NCBI RefSeq assembly: GCF_003459505.1 | Contig: NZ_QRWD01000024.1 | Location: 15,588 to 23,677, forward strand | Reading direction: 5' to 3' | Source of the DNA: Collinsella sp. AF20-14LB | GTDB taxonomy: Bacteria; Actinomycetota; Coriobacteriia; Coriobacteriales; Coriobacteriaceae | DNA length: 8,090 bases | Shown: positions 1 to 5,967 of the stretch, piece after piece | Position numbering within the stretch: the first letter of the stretch is position 1 | Layout: each line of letters starts with the position of its first letter | Notes under the pieces: model-generated | The model's database searches: none | The model's input: the letters and a program-made list of their open reading frames with translations, nothing else | Told to the model about the DNA's origin: nothing | Made by a program: the position numbers and the translations under genes

Positions 1-14
1 CCATTTGAGCCTCA

Positions 15-79
15 TAGTTATGTTCACGTTCGGGAACATAACGCCAGTTGCCTTAGTCAAGTTCACGTTCGGGAACATA
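15..79. promoter_or_regulatory. Tandem operator-like direct repeat with inverted-repeat core
   Basis: Positions 15-40 and 54-79 are two copies of a 26-bp unit, 24 of 26 identical (they differ at 19/58 and 21/60) and repeated at a 39-bp interval. In the first copy TATGTTC (19-25) and GAACATA (34-40) form a perfect 7-bp inverted repeat around 8 bp. The second copy keeps GTTC and GAACATA but has a degenerate left arm. Each copy also contains the hexamer pair GTTCAC-GTTCGG. The pair lies just past the 3' end of the minus-strand kinase gene, so it most likely controls a minus-strand gene that begins beyond the left edge. On the minus strand an ATG at 4-2 is preceded by GAGG at 13-10, a possible but unproven start. 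Binding by the adjacent response regulator is inference. No convincing -35/-10 pair was found. Confidence 0.55.
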
Positions 80-101
80 GCCGTCCGCACCGCAAGACGG
101 C
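80..101 (-). other. Small hairpin directly after the histidine kinase stop codon
   Basis: GCCGTC (80-85) and GACGGC (96-101) can form a 6-bp GC-rich stem with a 10-base loop. It begins 4 bases after the kinase stop codon on the minus strand. There is no T-run behind it, so it is at best a weak terminator or an mRNA end-stabilising hairpin. The operator-like repeat begins immediately after it. Confidence 0.3.
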
Positions 102-105
102 CCGG

Positions 106-1149
106 CTACTCAAAGTATTGGAACTTGTTCGTTGAGAAGGAAAACGTTACGACAAAGCCTTCGCCGGAGTCGGATGCTGCGGTGACGTCGATGCCCATCT
201 TGGAGCACAGACGCGCCACCAGGTAGAGGCCGATGCCCGTTGCGCGCTTGGTGGTGCGGCCGTTGTCGCCGGTAAAACCTTTCTCGAACACGCGCGGCAG
301 GTCGGCCGCGCTCACGCCGCAGCCGTTGTCGGCAACGGTAAGCTCAATGCGCTCACTCGCCAGGCCCTCATCCAGCAACGCGCCCGAAAACACGATCTTC
401 GCGCCGTCCTCGCGCGCATATTTAATGCTGTTCTGGATGAGCTGACCTAAGATGAACTCCAGCCACTTCTCGTCGGTAAAGACCTCGAAGTCGAGGTTTT
501 CGCACACCGGAGCCACGTGCGCTGCAATGAGTTCGCGCGCGTTGGCCTTAATCGCACCCGTCACCAAGGTCTTGAGATCCCAGCGGCGAATCAGGTAATC
601 GCGCTCCACGACTTCCGAGCGCGCATAGTACAGTGCCTGGTCGATATAGCGCTCAACGCGAGCCAGCTCGCGACCCAGGTCATCCACACGCGACAGGTCG
701 TCTTCGCTGCCGTCTAGGTTTTCAAGAATCAGATGGGCCGCCGCCAGGGGCAACTTGGCCTCGTGGACCCAGCTTTCGATATAGTCGCGATAGTCGTCGG
801 TTTGACGTCGCCCTTCCGCTACCTCATCGCAAGCCGCCTTGCCCACGCGGCGCAGGACTTCGTATTCGAGCTCGCCCTCGGCATAGGTCGGACACTGCAC
901 CATCTCCTGCACCCACGCAGGGCTTTCCAGCTCCTCGGCCGCGCGCTCCAGCTGGTGCAAAAATCGACGACGGCGCGCGTACTCGATCACGATGCCGAGC
1001 ATGCCAAAGATAAAGGATACGCCGACCGCCACGACCACGATAGAAACGGGTGCGCCGGCGACCGTCAGCACAAAGCAGCTCAGCAGCACGCCGCACGTCC
1101 ACACGGCGACGGGAAGCAGTGCATCTTTAAAGAACTTGCCAAACGACAT
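106..1149 (-). CDS. Intramembrane-sensing histidine kinase, BceS-like
   Basis: A 347-residue membrane sensor kinase. It should autophosphorylate on a histidine and pass the phosphate to the response regulator encoded just upstream. Two hydrophobic segments (about residues 11-31 and 35-55) are separated by only a few residues, so there is almost no external sensing domain. This is the hallmark of intramembrane-sensing kinases of the BceS family, which usually sense through a partner ABC transporter. The H-box is at residues 124-134, with His129 in a YIESWVHE context. The N-box has Asn240, the G1 box DNGCGV is near 274-279, the F-box VFEKGF near 287-292 and the G2 box TGIGLYL at 304-310. The residue four after the histidine is Leu133, where many HisKA kinases have Thr or Asn. 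The ATG lies 7 bases after AGGGG, and that ribosome binding site overlaps the stop of the preceding gene, so the two are co-translated. All catalytic boxes are present; the inducer is unknown. Confidence 0.9.
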   Translation of the reverse strand: MSFGKFFKDALLPVAVWTCGVLLSCFVLTVAGAPVSIVVVAVGVSFIFGMLGIVIEYARRRRFLHQLERAAEELESPAWVQEMVQCPTYAEGELEYEVLRRVGKAACDEVAEGRRQTDDYRDYIESWVHEAKLPLAAAHLILENLDGSEDDLSRVDDLGRELARVERYIDQALYYARSEVVERDYLIRRWDLKTLVTGAIKANARELIAAHVAPVCENLDFEVFTDEKWLEFILGQLIQNSIKYAREDGAKIVFSGALLDEGLASERIELTVADNGCGVSAADLPRVFEKGFTGDNGRTTKRATGIGLYLVARLCSKMGIDVTAASDSGEGFVVTFSFSTNKFQYFE

Positions 1150-1158
1150 AGCCGGCCC

Positions 1159-1830
1159 CTAGACCGAATAGCCTTGGCCGCGATGCGTGGTCAAATACCC
1201 CTTGATGCCGATTTTTTCGAGCGTGGTGCGCAGGCGGTTGATGTTGACGGTGAGCGTATTGTCGTCCACGAAGGCGTCGGAGTCCCACAGGTCCTGCATG
1301 ATGGCCGAGCGCGAGACGATCTTGCCCGCGCGGCTCAGGAGCAGCGAGAGGATACGCAGCTCGTTTTTGGTGAGCTCGGTGCTGTCGCCGGTCGCCGTGT
1401 TGGTGACCATAGAACGGGCGAGGTCGAGCTCCAGCCCCTTGTGGACGAGCGTGCTGCGCTCGCCCGCCGCCGCGGTGCGACGCAGCAGTGCGTTGATGCG
1501 CGCCACGAGTACGCGCGCGCTATAGGGCTTGGGAACAAAGTCGTCCGCGCCGAGCGTCATGGCCATGACCTCGTCGATCTCGGTCGTGCGCGAGGTGAGG
1601 ACGATGATGGGGACCTCGGATTCGCGGCGAACCTCGTGGCAGATATGCTGGCCGTCCTTGACGGGAAGCGTGAGGTCGAGCAGCACCAGGTCGGGCGCGG
1701 CGGCGAGAATATCGCGCGAGACATGCTCGAACGATTCGCAGGCCTCGATTTCAAACCCGGCGCGGGCAAGGATGTCGACAAGCTCACGACGAATGGGCTC
1801 GTCGTCCTCAACGATATAGATTAGCGCCAT
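1159..1830 (-). CDS. OmpR/PhoB-family response regulator, BceR-like
   Basis: A 223-residue DNA-binding response regulator. The receiver domain (about residues 1-118) has the acidic pair Asp9/Asp10, the phosphoacceptor Asp52 in LLDLTLP, Ser80 and Lys101 in the PKPY motif. The winged-helix output domain (about 127-223) ends in THRGQGYSV. The segment around 181-201 (LWDSDAFVDDNTLTVNINRLR region) closely resembles BceR-type regulators. The start at 1830 is chosen because the regulator fold begins there (MALIYIVEDDE) and because GAGGGGAG sits 8 bases upstream. The frame stays open upstream to 1953 but encodes nothing regulator-like. The stop is 9 bp from the kinase start, so the two form an operon. 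BceR regulators normally activate genes for antimicrobial-peptide transporters; that target is not in the window and is inferred to lie to the left. Confidence 0.92.
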   Translation of the reverse strand: MALIYIVEDDEPIRRELVDILARAGFEIEACESFEHVSRDILAAAPDLVLLDLTLPVKDGQHICHEVRRESEVPIIVLTSRTTEIDEVMAMTLGADDFVPKPYSARVLVARINALLRRTAAAGERSTLVHKGLELDLARSMVTNTATGDSTELTKNELRILSLLLSRAGKIVSRSAIMQDLWDSDAFVDDNTLTVNINRLRTTLEKIGIKGYLTTHRGQGYSV

Positions 1831-1863
1831 GGATTCCGCTCCCCTCTTGGTTGTCTTGCCACC

Positions 1864-1899
1864 ATTATGGCTGCGAAACTGCAGGTGCGTGCCACGCAC
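1864..1899 (-). promoter_or_regulatory. Putative promoter and palindromic operator of the two-component operon
   Basis: On the minus strand CATAAT (1869-1864) is a good -10 hexamer. It would place the transcript start about 27 bases before the regulator ATG. At the expected 17-bp spacing the -35 position (1892-1887) reads GCACGC, which does not match the consensus. A perfect 15-bp palindrome, GTGCGTG-C-CACGCAC on the plus strand (1885-1899), lies exactly over that -35 position. A promoter lacking a -35 and overlapped by a palindrome suggests control by a regulator. A second small palindrome, GAAC-T-GTTC (1915-1923), lies further upstream. Function is inferred from position only. Confidence 0.45.
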
Positions 1900-2009
1900 G
1901 TCGCCAAGGTGACAGAACTGTTCGCGAGCGGGGGCGTTTTGTCCGCCTCGCACTCGCAGCGGTGGCGGGAACCAAAATGATTCTTTAATCCCCGTCCCAG
2001 AATAATCAT

Positions 2010-2741
2010 TTAGCGGCGGGCGCGAAGCTTTTCGTAGCCGTCAGCGAAGAAGGTGACCATAGCAGCGTCCGCCTCGGCGGCATCGGTATCGTCAGCGGGG
2101 ACCACGCCGTGCTCGTCGCTCACCAGGAACAGCGCGCCCTTGAGCTGAGCGGGGATGTCTACGCGCGTGACCGGGATGTCCTTGGTCTGGGCCAGCTGCT
2201 CAATGAGCGTCGCCGTGCCGCACAGGCACTCGTCCGCCGGCACCACAAAGGCCAGCTCACCGTTGTTGACGGCAGCGAGCAGCTCGGGCGCCACGCCGGT
2301 CTCGTCGGCCTCGGAGCGGGCCTCGGCGGAGCGGGCACGCAGTGCCTTGGCCGACGTATCGGCTAGCGGCTCGTACTCCCCCACTGTCATGGCGGCATTG
2401 CCGTTGATATCGATCACCAGCATGAGCACACCGTCATGTGCGGTGTAATCGCCCTCGGCAAGCGACCACTCAACGTGCTGTTTGGCCCAGCTGAGCATGT
2501 TATGGGTAAGCGGCTCGCCCTGCACCAAGCGCTCGGACAGTGCGCGAATGTGGCGGTTGAGCATGGGCACCTTTTTATTGGACATGCGCCAACGGCAGAC
2601 AAGCGCGGGCTTGTCGAGCGTAAACTTCTCGACCGCCTCCTGATTGGCGCAAAAGTCCTCGTACGCACGCTGATCCTCGGCATTGCCAAACAGCTCGGCA
2701 TCATCAATCTGGGGCATGGTTGTACCTTTCGTGTTAGTCAT
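2010..2741 (-). CDS. Protein of unrecognised family, 243 residues
   Basis: An intact reading frame with the base composition and codon use of its neighbours. I do not recognise the family. No signal peptide or membrane segment is visible, so it is probably cytoplasmic. The N-terminal half (about 40-130) contains a basic, tryptophan-bearing segment (CRWRMSNKKVPMLNRHIRAL) and a hydrophobic strand near 104-112 ending in DING. A charged, alanine-rich linker lies near 130-150. The C-terminal part (about 160-243) has strands such as ELAFVVPADE and ALFLVSDEHG, loosely like the SseB fold; I do not claim that assignment. Two starts are possible. ATG at 2741 has GAGG 5 bases upstream. ATG at 2717 (giving 235 residues, MPQIDD) has AAAGG 7 bases upstream. 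TATAAG at 2755-2750 could be a -10 box; if so its transcript would begin almost at the first ATG, favouring 2717. It follows the purH terminator, so it is probably transcribed alone. Confidence 0.7.
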   Translation of the reverse strand: MTNTKGTTMPQIDDAELFGNAEDQRAYEDFCANQEAVEKFTLDKPALVCRWRMSNKKVPMLNRHIRALSERLVQGEPLTHNMLSWAKQHVEWSLAEGDYTAHDGVLMLVIDINGNAAMTVGEYEPLADTSAKALRARSAEARSEADETGVAPELLAAVNNGELAFVVPADECLCGTATLIEQLAQTKDIPVTRVDIPAQLKGALFLVSDEHGVVPADDTDAAEADAAMVTFFADGYEKLRARR

Positions 2742-2758
2742 TCCGTCCTCTTATACCA

Positions 2759-2793
2759 AAAAGACGGCCCTCCAAACGGAGCAGCCGTCTTTT
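2759..2793. terminator. Bidirectional hairpin terminator after purH
   Basis: AAAAGACGGC (2759-2768) pairs perfectly with GCCGTCTTTT (2784-2793). Inside the loop CTCC (2770-2773) pairs with GGAG (2778-2781) around AAAC. Read on the minus strand the stem runs into five T residues, the form expected for terminating purH transcription before the next gene. Read on the plus strand it ends in four T residues. The likely -10 of the downstream minus-strand gene follows directly. Confidence 0.8.
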
Positions 2794-2834
2794 GCAGAGA
2801 TTATTTTGACGATATGGTCAGGCGACCGAACAGT

Positions 2835-2960
2835 TTAATGGGATAGAGAAACATCCCATTAAGGGTTTTCCAAGTGCCCGAGATTGCCCCGAAAGAGGAG
2901 CGCCGCGTACTAAATGTACGCAAGCGACGGTTTGAGGGGCAAGGTCGGGTGCTTGGGAAA
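2835..2960 (+). ncRNA. Candidate structured RNA or inverted-repeat element behind purH
   Basis: Two adjoining structures are visible. First, TTAATGGGAT (2835-2844) and ATCCCATTAA (2853-2862) form a perfect 10-bp hairpin with an 8-base loop. Three bases later a long stem begins: 2866-2890 pairs with 2936-2960, with 23 of 25 positions paired, three of them G-U, and one 2x2 internal loop (2882-2883 / 2943-2944). Next come apposed G-A and A-G (2891-2892 / 2934-2935), an irregular region, then CGC (2901-2903) with GCG (2924-2926). The tip is a perfect hairpin, GCGTAC (2905-2910), loop TAAAT, GTACGC (2916-2921). The wobble pairs are G-U only on the plus strand; on the minus strand they become A-C mismatches, which favours a plus-strand RNA. 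No clear promoter was found. It could instead be a dispersed palindromic repeat or part of the purH 3' untranslated region. I do not recognise a known family. Confidence 0.45.
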
Positions 2961-2964
2961 GCCT

Positions 2965-4572
2965 CTAGTGCCTAAAATGCCTGGCTCCGGTGAAGACCAT
3001 CGCAATACCATGCTCGTTGCAGGCCTGGATGCTCTCGTCGTCGCGCTTGGAGCCGCCGGGCTGAATGATGCAGGTCACGCCATGCGCGGCAAGCACGTCG
3101 ACGTTGTCGCGGAACGGGAAGAACGCGTCGCTTGCACAGGCAAAGCCGCCCTTCTCCACGCCCTCGCGCTCGCAGAAGTCCTCGGCACGCTCGCAGGCAA
3201 GTAGCGCAGAGTCAACGCGGTTAGGCTGACCCGGGCCCATGCCAATGCCGGCCTTACCCTTGGAGACCAGGATGGCGTTGGACTTAACGCCCTTGCAGAC
3301 CTTCCAGGCAAACTCGAGCTCGGCCATCTCGGCGTCGGTGGGCTTGCGGTCGGTGGGGAACGTAAAGGTCGCGGGGTCCTCGGTCACGTGGTCGACCTCC
3401 TGCACCAGCATGCCGCCGTCGATGGAGCGCAGCTCCACCTGGGCGCCGTGGTCCACGCCACCGGTAGCCAGCACGCGCAGGTTGGGGCGCTTGGCCATGC
3501 GCTCGAGCGCCTCGGCAGTGTAGCTCGGGGCGATGATGACCTCGACGAACTGCTTGTTCTGATCGGCAAAGTGCTCGACCAGCTCATAGGGAACCTCGCG
3601 GTTGCAGGCGATGATGCCGCCGAAGGCGCTCTTGGGATCGCAGGCGAAGGCGCGGTCGTAAGCGGACGTGATGTCCTCGGCAACGGCAGAACCGCAGGGG
3701 TTCTGGTGCTTGAGGATCACGCAGGCAGGCTCGTCGAACTCGCGGACCAGGTTCCAAGCGGCATCGGCATCCAGATAGTTGTTGTAGCTGAGCGGCTTGC
3801 CCTGGATCTGCTCGGAGCCCACGAGCGGAAACTGCGAGCTCGCGGTGTTCTCGCAACCCTCGGCAAAGCGGTAGACCGTAGCCTTCTGCTGAGGATTCTC
3901 GCCATAGCGCAGGTCGTCGACCTTCTCCAGCGAAATCTCGAGCTTGGCAGAGGTATCCGCCACGTCACTTGCCTGGGCGGCAAGCCAACGGGAGATAGCC
4001 GTGTCGTAGGCGGCGGTGGTCTGGTAGACCTTCACCTGCAGACGACGACGGGTGGAAAGCGTGGTGCAACCGCCGGTCTCGCGCATCTCGGCCAGGACGG
4101 CGTCGTAGTCGGCCGGATCGGAGATGACGGTAACACTCGCGGCGTTCTTGGCGGCAGAGCGCAGCATGGAGGGGCCACCGATGTCGATGTGCTCGATGGC
4201 GTCCGCAAAGGTGACCTCGGGGTTAGCGACGGTCTTCTCGAACTCATACAGGTTGACGACGACCAGGTCGATCAGCTTAATGCCATGCTGAGCCGCCTCC
4301 TGCATGTGCTGCTCGGAATCGCGGCGGGCCAGCAGCGCGCCGTGAACCTTGGGGTGCAGGGTCTTAACGCGGCCGTCCATCATCTCGGGATAACCCGTGA
4401 ACTCCTCGATGGGGGTTACGGGAACGCCCGCATCCTCGATAGCACGAGCCGTGCCGCCCGTAGAGATGATCTCGACGCCAAAGTCATCGACCAGCGTCCG
4501 TGCGAAATCGACGACGCCCGTCTTATCGGTAACCGAGATCAACGCGCGTGCGATCTTCACATCAGATCCCAT
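2965..4572 (-). CDS. purH: Bifunctional AICAR transformylase / IMP cyclohydrolase
   Basis: A cytoplasmic enzyme catalysing the last two steps of de novo purine synthesis. It formylates AICAR using 10-formyltetrahydrofolate, then closes the ring to give IMP. At 535 residues it has the usual full length for the family. The N-terminal cyclohydrolase domain (about 1-200) opens with [12 protein letters not shown] and has STGGTARAI near 37-45, [18 protein letters not shown] near 67-84 and [10 protein letters not shown] near 102-111. The transformylase domain (about 205-535) carries RYGENPQQK at 222-230, the catalytic KHQNPCG motif at 288-294 (Lys288, His289), SNAI at 431-434, GPGQ at 446-449, DAFFPF at 482-487 and QPGGS at 504-508. 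It ends in the family-typical FTGARHFRH. The ATG has a strong AGGAGG five bases upstream. No other pur gene adjoins it here. It ends just before the structured element and terminator at 2759-2960. Confidence 0.98.
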   Translation of the reverse strand: MGSDVKIARALISVTDKTGVVDFARTLVDDFGVEIISTGGTARAIEDAGVPVTPIEEFTGYPEMMDGRVKTLHPKVHGALLARRDSEQHMQEAAQHGIKLIDLVVVNLYEFEKTVANPEVTFADAIEHIDIGGPSMLRSAAKNAASVTVISDPADYDAVLAEMRETGGCTTLSTRRRLQVKVYQTTAAYDTAISRWLAAQASDVADTSAKLEISLEKVDDLRYGENPQQKATVYRFAEGCENTASSQFPLVGSEQIQGKPLSYNNYLDADAAWNLVREFDEPACVILKHQNPCGSAVAEDITSAYDRAFACDPKSAFGGIIACNREVPYELVEHFADQNKQFVEVIIAPSYTAEALERMAKRPNLRVLATGGVDHGAQVELRSIDGGMLVQEVDHVTEDPATFTFPTDRKPTDAEMAELEFAWKVCKGVKSNAILVSKGKAGIGMGPGQPNRVDSALLACERAEDFCEREGVEKGGFACASDAFFPFRDNVDVLAAHGVTCIIQPGGSKRDDESIQACNEHGIAMVFTGARHFRH

Positions 4573-4646
4573 GCAGTCCTCCTGTCTGGTACGCCGCCGT
4601 GCTCTGTGAGTCGGTGATACGTCGATCTGCAGCGCTCGCGCAGCGG

Positions 4647-4691
4647 CATTGAAAATACTGATTCAATGTAGCGCATCGAGCGCGTCGATGC
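4647..4691. promoter_or_regulatory. Two adjacent palindromes upstream of purH
   Basis: CATTGAA (4647-4653) and TTCAATG (4662-4668) form a perfect 7-bp inverted repeat with an 8-bp spacer. Five bases later GCATCGA (4673-4679) and TCGATGC (4685-4691) form a second perfect 7-bp inverted repeat with a 5-base gap. Both lie 75-119 bp upstream of the purH start, in the 277-bp divergent region shared with the acetyltransferase gene. They could be operators or transcribed hairpins. They do not match the PurR sites I know. A CATAAT at 4784-4789 on the plus strand could be a -10 box for the acetyltransferase, but its -35 is poor. Confidence 0.35.
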
Positions 4692-4849
4692 ACCCCGCAA
4701 CGGTCGCATGTGCAGAAAAAGCTTGCGAGCGGAGGGCATGGGCGCGGCACCGGGCGCGGTGAGTTCATGGAACACAGGGGCACCATAATTCGATGCCAAT
4801 GGCGTGGTAGAACTGTGCTCGATATGCATCCGCAAAAGAAAGAGGCGCC

Positions 4850-5491
4850 ATGGTCTCGCGGGTTCTCTACCGACCGTTTGATACCGAAGACTTCGACACC
4901 ATCGCGCTGATTCTGCAGCAGCTTTGGCATAACAATTCGGATAACGATGAGTACAACCGCCTTGAGGCCGCGTGCGACCTTGCCTACTGCCTTTCGTCGT
5001 CGACGTTTTCGCAGGTTGCCGTCATCGACGGCCAGGCGCGCGGCATTGCGCTCGCGCGTGCGGGGCAAAGCTCCGGCGCCACCGTCAATGAACATTGGAT
5101 GGATACCGAGCGCGCGCTGCTATCGCAGATGCGCGAGCTGGAGCCCGATGCCTGCGCCGAGTATCTCTCGTTTGTGCGCGCAACCATCCGCACCAACAAC
5201 CGTCTGCTCGAAAGCAGCCCCCTGCCACACGACAACGAGGTCACGCTGCTTGCCGTGGATCGCGATGTCCATGGCCTGGGCGTTGGCTCGGTCTTGCTCG
5301 ACGCCGCGGTCTCGCACCTGTCCTCGCGCGGGGCGACAAGAGCGCACCTGTACACCGACTCCAACTGCTCATGGAAGTTCTACGAGCTGCACGGCTTTAA
5401 GCGCACGGCCACGCACCGCGCCAACCGCGAAGAGCGCCGCCACGACATGCCGCGCGAAAGCTTCCTCTATGAGCTCGATCTAACAGCCTAG
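4850..5491 (+). CDS. GNAT-family N-acetyltransferase
   Basis: A predicted cytoplasmic acetyl-CoA-dependent acetyltransferase of 213 residues; the substrate cannot be told from sequence. The C-terminal half shows the GNAT core. The strand VTLLAVDRDV (131-140) is followed by the acetyl-CoA pyrophosphate-binding loop HGLGVG (141-146, the Q/RxxGxG/A position with histidine first) and the helix SVLLDAAVSHL. Motif B follows with LYTDSNCSWKFYELHGFKR (about 167-185), including the usual FYELHGF. The N-terminal half (about 1-125) is longer than in minimal GNATs and is acidic and less conserved-looking, with YRPFDTEDFDTI typical of a GNAT first strand. The start is supported by AGAGG four bases before the ATG. 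It is transcribed divergently from purH and convergently with the DUF2207 gene, so it is probably monocistronic. The hairpin at 5749-5793 is the first good terminator downstream. Confidence 0.85.
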   Translation: MVSRVLYRPFDTEDFDTIALILQQLWHNNSDNDEYNRLEAACDLAYCLSSSTFSQVAVIDGQARGIALARAGQSSGATVNEHWMDTERALLSQMRELEPDACAEYLSFVRATIRTNNRLLESSPLPHDNEVTLLAVDRDVHGLGVGSVLLDAAVSHLSSRGATRAHLYTDSNCSWKFYELHGFKRTATHRANREERRHDMPRESFLYELDLTA

Positions 5492-5508
5492 CCCAGGCAG
5501 CCACACCT

Positions 5509-5576
5509 AGTCATTTAAGAACGTCCCCAATGACTGATCCCCAACGACTGGTCATTTAAGTCTGTCCCCAATGAGT
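5509..5576 (+). repeat. REP-like tandem intergenic repeats (GTCCCC family)
   Basis: Two copies spaced 41 bp apart share GTCATTTAAG-NNN-GTCCCCAATGA (5510-5533 and 5551-5574). A shorter relative, ATCCCCAACGACTG, lies between them (about 5537-5550). The first copy has 7-bp inverted ends, AGTCATT (5509-5515) and AATGACT (5529-5535), so it can form a hairpin with GTCCCC in the loop. A related core occurs in inverse orientation at 8035-8053. The pattern resembles repetitive extragenic palindromes; no REP-associated transposase is in the window. A small hairpin, ACCCT-ATAG-AGGGT, follows at 5599-5612. Confidence 0.6.
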
Positions 5577-5621
5577 AGCCGAAGCCCTCGCCGGCATCAC
5601 CCTATAGAGGGTCTGCAAATA

Positions 5622-5857
5622 GCTGTGGTCAAAAAACATCAAATATGAGTACTGTTACCTTTTTAGTAGCAGCGCAATTCGGCTTTTTCGGGTCTCTTAG
5701 GCGTCTCGACGCGTCGGATGAACTAACGTATCTCCCCAAATGTACAATAAAATGGACTCCTAACGAGAAATAATATCGTTAGGAGTCCATTTTTTAGTAC
5801 AAACAAATGTGACAATCTAGGCAACAGTACTCATATTTGGCATTTTTTGTCCACTGC
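5622..5857. mobile_element. MITE-like non-coding element with 35-bp imperfect inverted ends
   Basis: The ends 5622-5656 and 5823-5857 are inverted repeats, 30 of 35 positions complementary, including a perfect 17-bp block (5640-5656 with 5823-5839). Pairing resumes briefly inside (5658-5660 with 5819-5821). The 236-bp element is clearly more AT-rich than the flanking genes, encodes no plausible protein, and encloses the strong hairpin at 5749-5793. Two TTTTTAGTA motifs (5660-5668 and 5791-5799) occur inside. This architecture fits a miniature inverted-repeat transposable element. No target-site duplication could be recognised, so an intergenic structural element that never moved is also possible. 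Confidence 0.5.
5749..5793. terminator. Strong bidirectional terminator between convergent genes
   Basis: A perfect 18-bp stem, AAAATGGACTCCTAACGA (5749-5766) with its complement at 5776-5793, has a 9-base AT-rich loop. On the plus strand it ends in six T residues (5790-5795); on the minus strand the arm ends in TTTTATT. Outside it TGTAC (5741-5745) and GTACA (5797-5801) can extend the pairing. It lies between the plus-strand acetyltransferase and the minus-strand DUF2207 gene and can serve both. Confidence 0.8.
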
Positions 5858-5967
5858 CCCTTGCGCGAAGGTCCTCAGCGGAAAGTTTGGCCCGTTTCGA
5901 TGCACAAAAATGGGATGAATCTTCCCTGGCAACCGCCCAGAAAGATCCACCCCAAAGCAAGCGCTCA
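5858..5967. other. Gene-free spacer downstream of the DUF2207 gene
   Basis: Together with the repeats and MITE-like element above, this completes a 476-bp stretch (5492-5967) without a gene. I see no promoter, hairpin or credible reading frame in this final part; it is the 3' flank of the minus-strand DUF2207 gene. Confidence 0.5.

Noticed and set aside
15..79. CRISPR array or LexA boxes
   Set aside because: There are only two repeats with a 13-bp gap, too short for spacers. The arms read GTTC...GAAC, the reverse of the actinobacterial LexA order GAAC-N4-GTTC.
733..1824. 363-residue open frame on the plus strand across the kinase and regulator genes
   Set aside because: It is antisense to two clearly recognised genes, has no ribosome binding site or domain, and such long shadows are normal in GC-rich DNA.
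1831..1953. N-terminal extension of the response regulator by 41 residues
   Set aside because: The extension has no receiver-domain sequence, and the start at 1830 has a strong ribosome binding site and the usual domain beginning.
2884..2942. Integron attC site or tRNA in the structured region
   Set aside because: No attC core motifs, no cloverleaf and no anticodon or T-loop consensus are present.
3388..4617. 409-residue open frame on the plus strand antisense to purH
   Set aside because: The purH protein matches its family from end to end; the opposite frame has histidine- and glycine-rich shadow composition with no domain.
4557..5095. Minus-strand open frames (92 and 177 residues) between purH and the acetyltransferase
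   Set aside because: They overlap the starts of both real genes, lack ribosome binding sites and have basic, low-complexity composition.
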